Assembly: GCA_049294435.1 (NCBI GenBank)
Contig: JBAQCU010000005.1
Span: 1 to 10,522, forward strand
DNA: 10,522 nucleotides
Origin: UBA1550 sp049294435
GTDB taxonomy: Bacteria; Patescibacteriota; Minisyncoccia; Phycocordibacterales; UBA1550
Direction of reading: 5' to 3'
A program made the translations under genes and the position numbers. This document shows positions 1 to 5,835 of this stretch, piece after piece; the stretch's first letter is position 1, and every line of letters starts with the position of its first letter. The notes beneath the pieces were generated by a model. It saw only the letters and a list, made by a program, of their open reading frames with translations, had not been told where the DNA came from and ran no database searches.

Positions 1-494
1 GTGGGGACAGGGGGAACATTCGGAACAGGAAGAACGTGAGGGGCTTCTTTAGTGTCTTCCGTGCCACTTTCGACTTTCGACTTCGAATCAGCTGATTTCT
101 GAATTACCAAATTCACGTCTTGGACGAAAGCTTGGCCATAAACACTTTCGGACTCACTTGACTCCTTTTCGAAAAAACTAATGAGGGCAGGGCGAATTGG
201 CGCAAAGATTTTTTCCTCTACATTTGCGACAATCGCCTCAAGCACAGCTCTATTTGTAACAAGACCTTCTCCCTCAAGCGTGTCCTTAAACTCATCTGGG
301 TGTATGAGCCCAGCAAGAACAAGAGTCACCTCCTGCTTGAAGAGAGCAACCTCCTCCTCAGAAAGATTGTAAAGTGAGCCGATTTCGTCTGCGTCAGTAT
401 CCCAGCTTGCAGACAAAATGAAATCACGCACTTCCTTTGGAAGTTTCCTTAATTGTTCTTTAAGTATTTTTTCTGTTTCGTTTTCCATAATCAT
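1..494 (-). CDS. Conserved acidic hypothetical protein, 3' end missing
   Basis: The frame runs from ATG at 492-494 (or the ATG two codons later, 486-488) off the left edge with no stop, giving 164 visible codons. It begins MIMENETEKILKEQLRKLPK. Residues 1-112 look like a compact helical domain rich in Glu and Leu, with LPKEVRDFI near 18-26, a segment AGLIHPDEF near 61-69, and EEKIFAPIRPAL near 93-104. After residue 112 the sequence becomes low-complexity, rich in Ser, Glu and Lys, and then Pro (PVPNVPPVP). There is no signal peptide or membrane segment, so it is probably cytoplasmic. The start lies 3 bases past the stop of the VirB6-like gene, which implies cotranscription and perhaps translational coupling. 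No Shine-Dalgarno is visible. I recall similar small proteins in CPR type IV secretion or pilus clusters, but I know no function for them. The linker around residues 122-132 is encoded by a repeat also found at 10304-10333. Confidence 0.75.
   Translation of the reverse strand, partial: MIMENETEKILKEQLRKLPKEVRDFILSASWDTDADEIGSLYNLSEEEVALFKQEVTLVLAGLIHPDEFKDTLEGEGLVTNRAVLEAIVANVEEKIFAPIRPALISFFEKESSESESVYGQAFVQDVNLVIQKSADSKSKVESGTEDTKEAPHVLPVPNVPPVP
97..126. repeat. Dispersed repeat copy A (inside coding sequence)
   Basis: Thirty bases here match 10304-10333 at 28 positions, with the first 21 identical. The core has the short inverted repeat GAATT..AATTC. An additional shared 11-mer, GAATCAGCTGA, lies at 85-95 here and at 10176-10186 in the intergenic DNA. 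In this copy the repeat encodes part of the low-complexity C-terminal linker of the left-edge gene. Confidence 0.7.
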
Positions 495-497
495 AAT

Positions 498-3326
498 CTA
501 GTGTTTTGCTTCAGCCGCGGGCTCTGCTTTTGGTTTTGCTTGCGTTGGCTCACTTCCCTGTTCCTGTTTTGCCGCCTTATCTGCCAACTCTTTAAGCTGA
601 TCAGTAAAACTTTTCTCTCCCTTCTCTCCTTTTCGGATTTTAGCAGCGGTAACGTGTCGGCCCTCTGCTTCCGCCTTTTTCGCAGAAACTTCGGTTTGTT
701 TGGAGTTTTCATTTTTCACCACCCACGTTGTTTGTTCTTCTGCGGTCTTTTCAGAAAGCTTCTTTGCCACTTCAGTTTTTGCATTTGCTACTTTTAACGC
801 TGCCTCTGATGTTCTTACTTTTTCGCTTGCGTCCTTTACTGCTTTTGTCGCAGGAGAACCGTCGTGTGTTTTTTGCGCAACATCAAGCTTTCCTTTATAC
901 TCCGCAGCTGCCGCCGAGGACTCTGCTTCATATGAGGAACCTTTATCTCTCTCTGCACGAGCCTCCGCGTCCTTATAAGCTGCTGTCATTTCTTTTATTG
1001 CATCAACAGACGCTTTATTTGCCTTCTCTGTTGCCACAAGGATGGCTTTTTCAGTTCTAAGAGTGTCTTCTGCCTTCGCTTCCTCTTGCTGACTTCCCAA
1101 GATGTTATTTGCCACAGCTTCTTTTACCAAATTTGGATTGCTTCGTATCGCATTCTCCTCAAAGGTACTCAGCTGTCCCTTTTCTGAGGCCTTGAGTTCT
1201 TTTTGTATCTTGCTCTGCTCTATTTGTTCACGACTGCTACCAGCAGTGCCTTTCCCGATTTTTTTATCAATTGCGCCACCAACGGTCTTGCCAAAAACAG
1301 AATCCTTTCCGCCAACAACATTACGCACATCAAAATTACTTTTCGCCCAAGACCTGTTTCTAGATTGCACGCTCTCATATTTTGCTCTATCTTCCGATGA
1401 CATTTGCAATAGTTCCGCCTCTGTTTTTCCTCCCTTCGCAAGTTGACTAGCCCCATATCTGCCTAAAGTTTGTCTTCCAATCCCCCCTGCCATCATAGCC
1501 CCCCCTGTTGCGACCATTGCTGCCCCGCTAATCGCCCCGCTCAATGCCTGCGACCCCATTTTCCCAAAATCCCCCGCCATACCCTCGGCAAACTCAAGCG
1601 CTTTCTTGAGCGCGAGAACGAGAAGCGTTGCAACCATTGCAGGCCCCAATAGGGAAGCAAACCACCCCATATCTTCTGTGCTAGAAAAGTGACTTAGTAT
1701 TCCATTTCCTGATTGAATAACCATTATTATAAGGTATATAAAAAAAAGAAAAATTGGCGCAACAAACACTTGACCAAGGAGTGTGTCCATCCAATCATAA
1801 AATTTGTTTCCTTTTGGCAGTGCAATGGAAATAAAAGCAAAAGGCGACACAATCATTAGAAACCAAAAAGCGAGAAGGCGTCCCATAAACAAGAGTGCCG
1901 CTTTAAATAAAATCCATGCGGCAAAAAGGTTAACAATGATAGCAACAATAAATACAACAATTGCGGCACCACCGTCAGGTTTGGATTGATTCCCTTTTGA
2001 CGCGCTAGTTAAAAATTTTTGTGGCGAAAAAGAACCAACAAGACCCTCCGAGACGCTCCCGTTAGGGCCACCTGTGCTAATCGCGCTCCGTATCCCCACA
2101 GCGAGCACATTCCCCGCGTCAATGACGACCTTGGTGAAAAACAAACTGAAGTTTATGAGGAGCGCAATGACTACCACCTGAAGCACCACCTTCCTCCAGT
2201 CGGCCGAGCCAAACATTGTCATTATTCCAGTATATAGGAGAATAAAAATGAATAGCATATTGGAAAAGTCACGCACTACTGTCCATGCGGAATTAATAAA
2301 ATCTGGAACAACCATACCTTCGCTGTTGTCTATACTGAGCATGAGCATAGTGTCAAAAATAATGCCGACACCGCGCAATACTTGCGAAGATGGCACATAA
2401 ATAACATTATATACAAGGTCTGCGACACACCCGGTCAAATTCATTGGCTCCCCTGACCCTCCCAAAACTTTCGGAAAACCAAAACTGCACATCGAAGGTA
2501 TAGTCACCGATTCCTCTTCAGTTTTATTCCACTCTCTCGCGGTTATTTTCTTTTGATTTGACGCGTCCACGTCTGCTTGGTTGACTGCTTTCATTTCCTG
2601 CGCGTTAATATCTGTTTGGGCTTGCCCTTGGAAACCAGTTGAAATTTTTTCTGTCCCAGTGGTGATTTGAGTGTTTGCGATATTAGCGTTGTTCGCGACA
2701 AGGTTTTCAGCTTGAGCTGTTTTTATAGACCCTTCTTGACTCTTTCTTGCGAGGACCAATGCTTTGCGGAGAGTTTCCACTGCAATATCATAATCGGCGT
2801 TTGCCTTGTCGCGAGCGGTTTTTTCTGTAGGGATTGCGTTCCAGCAGGTCGGTGACTCTGTAACATTACACGCGCCAAGAGAAAGAGTGGCGGCAGCGGA
2901 ATTGTAATTGTTATCCGCGGAGGCTTTCGCAGGGATTGCCTCTTTGATGCTGTCCAAGGCTTCTGTAACACCAGCGTTGGTTATTATTTCATTCAAAATA
3001 ATACCATATTGGTCAGGAGCAATGTCTGACGGGATGTCCTCTATCCCATATAACTCCGATGAGGTGATGGTGAGGTTAAGGTTTTCTGCAATTTTGTCTG
3101 AAATGACATTCGCGCTTGCAGTGCTTGCAAAAACAATGAAACCAACTATTGAAAAAACAACAGCGAGGATGAGTGGCAAGATTTTTTTGTAATACCATCT
3201 CCAAATAACTCTTGTACAAAGAATTCTAAAATTTAGAGCGAGACAAAAAGAAAAATATGAGGAATATCGAGATATTTCAAAGATTTTTCTTGAAGTCGCA
3301 GCCGAAATTTTAGGATTATTGTACAT
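498..3326 (-). CDS. TrbL/VirB6-like polytopic membrane protein with long charged C-terminal tail
   Basis: This is probably the membrane channel or scaffold component of a type IV secretion or pilus-like apparatus. Residue numbers count from the ATG at 3324-3326. A signal-like hydrophobic segment spans about 48-72 and ends in ASTASA. Residues 73-300 are polar and helix-prone, with Cys153, Cys161, Cys280 and Cys300. A cluster of hydrophobic segments follows at about 355-373, 380-404, 453-474, 478-503, 515-537 and 556-578. The part around residues 376-408 (DWRKVVLQVVVIALLINFSL) resembles CPR TrbL/VirB6 proteins. Residues 600-620 are Gly/Ala-rich, and 640-942 are highly charged and Ala/Lys/Glu-rich, probably coiled coil. 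Hydrophilic extensions of VirB6 are also known in Rickettsiales. The start is uncertain: residues 1-46 are encoded by an inverted-repeat element and do not look like a normal N-terminus, while homologues would be expected to start just before KKILPLIL (codon at 3186-3188). The stop is TAG at 498-500. It follows the FN3 protein gene and precedes the left-edge gene by 3 bases. Confidence 0.8.
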   Translation of the reverse strand: MYNNPKISAATSRKIFEISRYSSYFSFCLALNFRILCTRVIWRWYYKKILPLILAVVFSIVGFIVFASTASANVISDKIAENLNLTITSSELYGIEDIPSDIAPDQYGIILNEIITNAGVTEALDSIKEAIPAKASADNNYNSAAATLSLGACNVTESPTCWNAIPTEKTARDKANADYDIAVETLRKALVLARKSQEGSIKTAQAENLVANNANIANTQITTGTEKISTGFQGQAQTDINAQEMKAVNQADVDASNQKKITAREWNKTEEESVTIPSMCSFGFPKVLGGSGEPMNLTGCVADLVYNVIYVPSSQVLRGVGIIFDTMLMLSIDNSEGMVVPDFINSAWTVVRDFSNMLFIFILLYTGIMTMFGSADWRKVVLQVVVIALLINFSLFFTKVVIDAGNVLAVGIRSAISTGGPNGSVSEGLVGSFSPQKFLTSASKGNQSKPDGGAAIVVFIVAIIVNLFAAWILFKAALLFMGRLLAFWFLMIVSPFAFISIALPKGNKFYDWMDTLLGQVFVAPIFLFFIYLIIMVIQSGNGILSHFSSTEDMGWFASLLGPAMVATLLVLALKKALEFAEGMAGDFGKMGSQALSGAISGAAMVATGGAMMAGGIGRQTLGRYGASQLAKGGKTEAELLQMSSEDRAKYESVQSRNRSWAKSNFDVRNVVGGKDSVFGKTVGGAIDKKIGKGTAGSSREQIEQSKIQKELKASEKGQLSTFEENAIRSNPNLVKEAVANNILGSQQEEAKAEDTLRTEKAILVATEKANKASVDAIKEMTAAYKDAEARAERDKGSSYEAESSAAAAEYKGKLDVAQKTHDGSPATKAVKDASEKVRTSEAALKVANAKTEVAKKLSEKTAEEQTTWVVKNENSKQTEVSAKKAEAEGRHVTAAKIRKGEKGEKSFTDQLKELADKAAKQEQGSEPTQAKPKAEPAAEAKH

Positions 3327-3346
3327 AGGTTATTTGGAGGTGGTAT
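3192..3346. mobile_element. MITE-like element with 28-bp inverted ends
   Basis: The ends 3192-3219 and 3319-3346 are inverted repeats matching at 24 of 28 positions (ATACCA, CTCCAAATAAC and TGTACAA blocks are shared). About 99 bases lie between them. The element covers the 5' end of the VirB6-like gene and supplies the only in-frame ATG. No clear target duplication is visible at the outer edges. Transfer as a small non-autonomous element fits the structure. A cis-acting stem-loop in the transcript leader is the main alternative. Confidence 0.5.
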
Positions 3347-3348
3347 AA
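3193..3348 (+). pseudogene. Possible small membrane protein remnant, antisense to VirB6-like 5' end
   Basis: The plus-strand frame between stops at 3190-3192 and 3346-3348 reads like protein over about 51 codons. A basic and charged stretch (RARQKEKYEEYRD, codons near 3238-3276) is followed by a hydrophobic helix (IFLEVAAEILGLLYIGYLEV) and a TAA stop within the right inverted end. No ATG, GTG or TTG occurs before the charged part, so it is either a decayed fragment, uses a rare start such as ATA or ATT, or is a coincidence. The plus reading looks more natural than the minus reading of the same bases, which encodes the odd first 46 residues of the VirB6-like frame. I do not recognise a named family. 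Confidence 0.25.
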
Positions 3349-3370
3349 AGTAAATGTGTCATCGTGATGT

Positions 3371-4906
3371 TTATGGTTCAGTTCTGAACTGAAGTATTTC
3401 TCCGAGGACGTTACTTTTGTTGTTAACAATCTGCGAAGTCTGCGCGTTTGCATTGTAGTAGTATGTTGTGTTTGGAGTAAGCCCTGTGAGATTTGCCGAG
3501 AATACCTGAGCATTTTTACTGTAAGGTCCTGTTGTGTACAGCGACGGCTTGGAAGTTACGTTTGCTGGAGCGCTTAGGTTATACCTGTCAAAATTCTCAT
3601 TGCTCCACCTAAACCACACAGAAACATTTGCTTCAGACCCGGCATAAGTCACAGCGCCTTGAATGGTTGCGCTGGTACTGGTGATGTTTACAGTGTTTGA
3701 TGACGTGGTGACAATTACTTCATTTGCACCGCCACCTCCGGCGATATCAGCGCCTATTCCGCCACCGATAGGTCCTGTGCTGTAAGAACTGTTTCCTTTC
3801 CCAAATACACCACGGATGGTTTGTTGTGTGAGTTGGTCAAGAAATGCGGCAATAATCTTGTTCATATTGTCTGCAAAGCCGATTCTGTCCATATCCATGC
3901 CAAGCGATTTGGTAAGTTGGTCGCCCACAATTTTCCCCGGAGTGGTTGTTTTGCAGTATGCGTCTTGGAGCGCCTTTACGCGCGCCGGGTCTGATAGGAG
4001 TTCAGCGTTTTTTTGAGAAGCCTGAGCCTGACTCAATACTCTAGTTCTCAACGGCCCCCATGCCTCTCCAGAAATTACATCATCACCATCTGGACTAGAA
4101 TCCCCTGCGGCATAAAAAATTTCCGCAGGGTAGTTGCAACTGTTTGGGTCTATGATGTCAGCATACCCATTTGACCAGCTGAGTTTTTGGCTCTTTGTTT
4201 GTTTTGCCTCGGCTTCGCGGTATGCCATCTCCTTTGCTGTGATAGTTTCTAGTCCATATGGATTGCCACCGTCTTCAAGCGCGTCTCCAAATGCGTCCCA
4301 TGTAAACCTGCTGACGCCTGAATAAAAGTCGCTGGCTTTGAAATCGTAATTCTCCTTAAACGGACATTTTGCTTTGTTGTCATATACATAGTCGCGTTTT
4401 TTTGGTTCAAGGTAGACGGCGTTCATTAGGTCATCTTTGTAATTGGCTGAAAAATTGCATGTCGCGATGTTTCTAATGGAGAGGACTAGATTTCCAGCGA
4501 TGTTGTCTGCAATTTCGGTGAACATTTGGTCTGTGTCTACCGCGTATGCCGGACTCCCATGAAACCCGCCTTGTATCCACCTAACCGTGTTGTTGGTTAG
4601 TTGAGTGAGAAGATTTTGCGCCGCCGCGTATGCCGCGTAGTCCAGAAGGTTTTTACCAACGGCGGACCATGTAAGTTCAGCCACATTAGTTGCAGCTCCA
4701 GCGGCTGTAGCCCCTGCGGTTACTGGGGCTGAACCGGCGGTTATGTAATTTGAAATTTGTGAAAGAGCACCGCATATATCAGTACCAGCAGGGAACGTAG
4801 TGGGCGGACACACGGCCTTAGCCGAGTTTGCTGGTAAAAAATAAATATTCAATATAAAAATGGCAATTAGCAGTTTTGACTTGAGAGAAAGTTTCTTTGT
4901 TTTCAT
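3371..4906 (-). CDS. Secreted CPR-type protein with C-terminal FN3-like domain
   Basis: The 511-residue protein starts at ATG 4904-4906 with a clear signal peptide: Lys-rich residues 1-11, a hydrophobic core around 12-24, and ANSAKA at 26-31 before VC. It has no lipobox, so it is unlikely to be a lipoprotein. Residues 33-370 form a predicted mostly helical region with six cysteines (33, 45, 150, 181, 257, 318), which may pair outside the membrane. It contains NNTVRWIQGGFHGSPAYAVD at 105-124, a motif I associate with CPR proteins beside VirB6-like genes. A Gly-rich hinge at about 378-394 leads to a beta domain (395-509) with the FN3 signature LTGLTPNTTYYYNA at 473-486 and a final strand EILQFRTEP. 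It probably acts at the cell surface or as a subunit of the envelope machine. The gene begins 17 bases after the 265-residue gene ends and has no Shine-Dalgarno. Function beyond secretion and likely adhesion or assembly is unknown. Confidence 0.8.
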   Translation of the reverse strand: MKTKKLSLKSKLLIAIFILNIYFLPANSAKAVCPPTTFPAGTDICGALSQISNYITAGSAPVTAGATAAGAATNVAELTWSAVGKNLLDYAAYAAAQNLLTQLTNNTVRWIQGGFHGSPAYAVDTDQMFTEIADNIAGNLVLSIRNIATCNFSANYKDDLMNAVYLEPKKRDYVYDNKAKCPFKENYDFKASDFYSGVSRFTWDAFGDALEDGGNPYGLETITAKEMAYREAEAKQTKSQKLSWSNGYADIIDPNSCNYPAEIFYAAGDSSPDGDDVISGEAWGPLRTRVLSQAQASQKNAELLSDPARVKALQDAYCKTTTPGKIVGDQLTKSLGMDMDRIGFADNMNKIIAAFLDQLTQQTIRGVFGKGNSSYSTGPIGGGIGADIAGGGGANEVIVTTSSNTVNITSTSATIQGAVTYAGSEANVSVWFRWSNENFDRYNLSAPANVTSKPSLYTTGPYSKNAQVFSANLTGLTPNTTYYYNANAQTSQIVNNKSNVLGEILQFRTEP

Positions 4907-4923
4907 AATCTGTTTGTGTGAAG

Positions 4924-5721
4924 CTAATTTGCAAAGAATACGCTGTATTCTTCCGCAGTGAAATTGAGTTCGTCAACCCCGATTCTGTATTCCGCGAGCG
5001 CGGCAACTCCTACTGCAGGATTTGTGAGAGCGTTTTGAAATCCTGCTGTTGCGACGCGCAATGTTTCATACGCTTGCACCAAACGGAGGTGTACTTTCGC
5101 CGTCTTTGACGGTGTCTTTTGCGTAAGTAGTTTTTTGATGAATTCTTGGTAAAGAGCGACTCGCGCGCGAAGTTTGTCAAGAGACGCGGAGTCATTCGTG
5201 CTTATTGCAGAAAGAAAAATAGATAAGTCATTTTCTTTTTGTAATACTGAACCAAGGTCGTTGATATCTGCTGTAATATCGCTTCTGTAAGAAATATAAG
5301 CACTCGCGCTGTTGTCCTCCGAAATATTGAGATCACTAATGGCGTATTCTTTTTTCTGTGGGAGTTTTACTTCGCTCGCGAGGATGTTTGCGATTTTTGT
5401 CGCTTCCGCGTCGCTCATCGTTGAGGTGGAAGTATTTCTTTGAGACAGGGCATATTCAACAATGAGTTTTCTTGCGAGATAGTCTGTTGTTGATGTCGCT
5501 TGCAACAAAGAGTCTTCCGCCTGAACGTTTCCTTTTAACACGCGTGTCAAAGATGCACTCCCGGGTATTACAGAAAGCTCAGACTGCCACCTTTCGTCGG
5601 AAAGTGAGTCAGGCATGTTTTTTCCTAAAAGCCCCGCCATTTTTGCGGCGCCGAAAATGACGAGCAAGCCAAAAATAACGGACAAGAATATAAAGAGAGT
5701 TTTTTTAGATTGCAAAGCCAT
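4924..5721 (-). CDS. Single-pass membrane protein, unknown function
   Basis: The 265-residue protein starts at ATG 5719-5721. Residues 1-7 are basic and 8-32 form one hydrophobic segment, which could be an uncleaved anchor, with the rest outside the membrane. The external part is soluble, helix-rich and full of Ser, Thr, Asp and Glu. It has no cysteine and no motif that I recognise. Stretches near 150-200 (LGSVLQKENDLSIFLSAIST, then a Leu/Arg/Lys-rich helix) and 208-255 look like helical bundles. It is the first gene downstream of a candidate promoter and lies 17 bases before the FN3 protein gene, so it probably belongs to the same transcript and may be an accessory or assembly factor of the VirB6-like machine. 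Stop is TAG at 4924-4926. The role is inferred from position only. Confidence 0.75.
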   Translation of the reverse strand: MALQSKKTLFIFLSVIFGLLVIFGAAKMAGLLGKNMPDSLSDERWQSELSVIPGSASLTRVLKGNVQAEDSLLQATSTTDYLARKLIVEYALSQRNTSTSTMSDAEATKIANILASEVKLPQKKEYAISDLNISEDNSASAYISYRSDITADINDLGSVLQKENDLSIFLSAISTNDSASLDKLRARVALYQEFIKKLLTQKTPSKTAKVHLRLVQAYETLRVATAGFQNALTNPAVGVAALAEYRIGVDELNFTAEEYSVFFAN

Positions 5722-5744
5722 ATCATTACGTAACCCCCACAGAT

Positions 5745-5771
5745 ATTATACTCCTACGCCTCATTTTTGAA
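5745..5771 (-). promoter_or_regulatory. Candidate promoter for the 265-residue/FN3/VirB6-like operon
   Basis: Read on the minus strand, a perfect -10 box TATAAT lies at 5745-5750, 23 bases before the ATG. A weak -35 match (TTCAAA, 5766-5771) is separated by 15 bases, shorter than the usual 17. It sits in the only sizeable gap between the surface protein gene and the next gene, which favours a real transcription start. Confidence 0.4.
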
Positions 5772-5798
5772 CAGCACGAACAGCCGTTAGTAATGTGT

Positions 5799-5825
5799 AA
5801 TGGGGACCAGTTCGCTGTCCCCATT
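5799..5825. repeat. REP-like hairpin after the surface protein gene
   Basis: AATGGGGAC (5799-5807) pairs perfectly with GTCCCCATT (5817-5825) around a 9-base loop. Imperfect pairing continues outward (GTAA against TTTAC). It begins 10 bases past the TAG of the 1090-residue gene. No U-run follows in the minus direction, so it is a poor intrinsic terminator. It resembles the GGGGAC-type palindromes linked to Y1 (REP-associated) transposases, and could still protect the 3' end of the transcript. Confidence 0.55.
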
Positions 5826-5835
5826 TACTCATTTG

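Noticed and set aside
453..2237. Several plus-strand open frames opposite the VirB6-like gene
   Set aside because: They are Phe/Ser/Leu- or Pro/His-rich shadows of Lys/Glu/Ala-rich coding sequence on the other strand and show no domain-like features.
3375..3391. Palindrome TTCAGTTC/GAACTGAA as a terminator
   Set aside because: It lies within the last codons of the 511-residue protein, has a 1-base centre and no T-run.
3337..3392. Plus-strand GGAGGTG followed by ATG at 3354
   Set aside because: The frame ends after 12 codons within the 511-residue gene. The SD-like sequence is part of the inverted-repeat arm.
4800..4820. Lipoprotein signal in the 511-residue protein
   Set aside because: The cysteine follows KAV, which does not fit the lipobox pattern, so an ordinary signal peptide cleavage after NSAKA is more likely.
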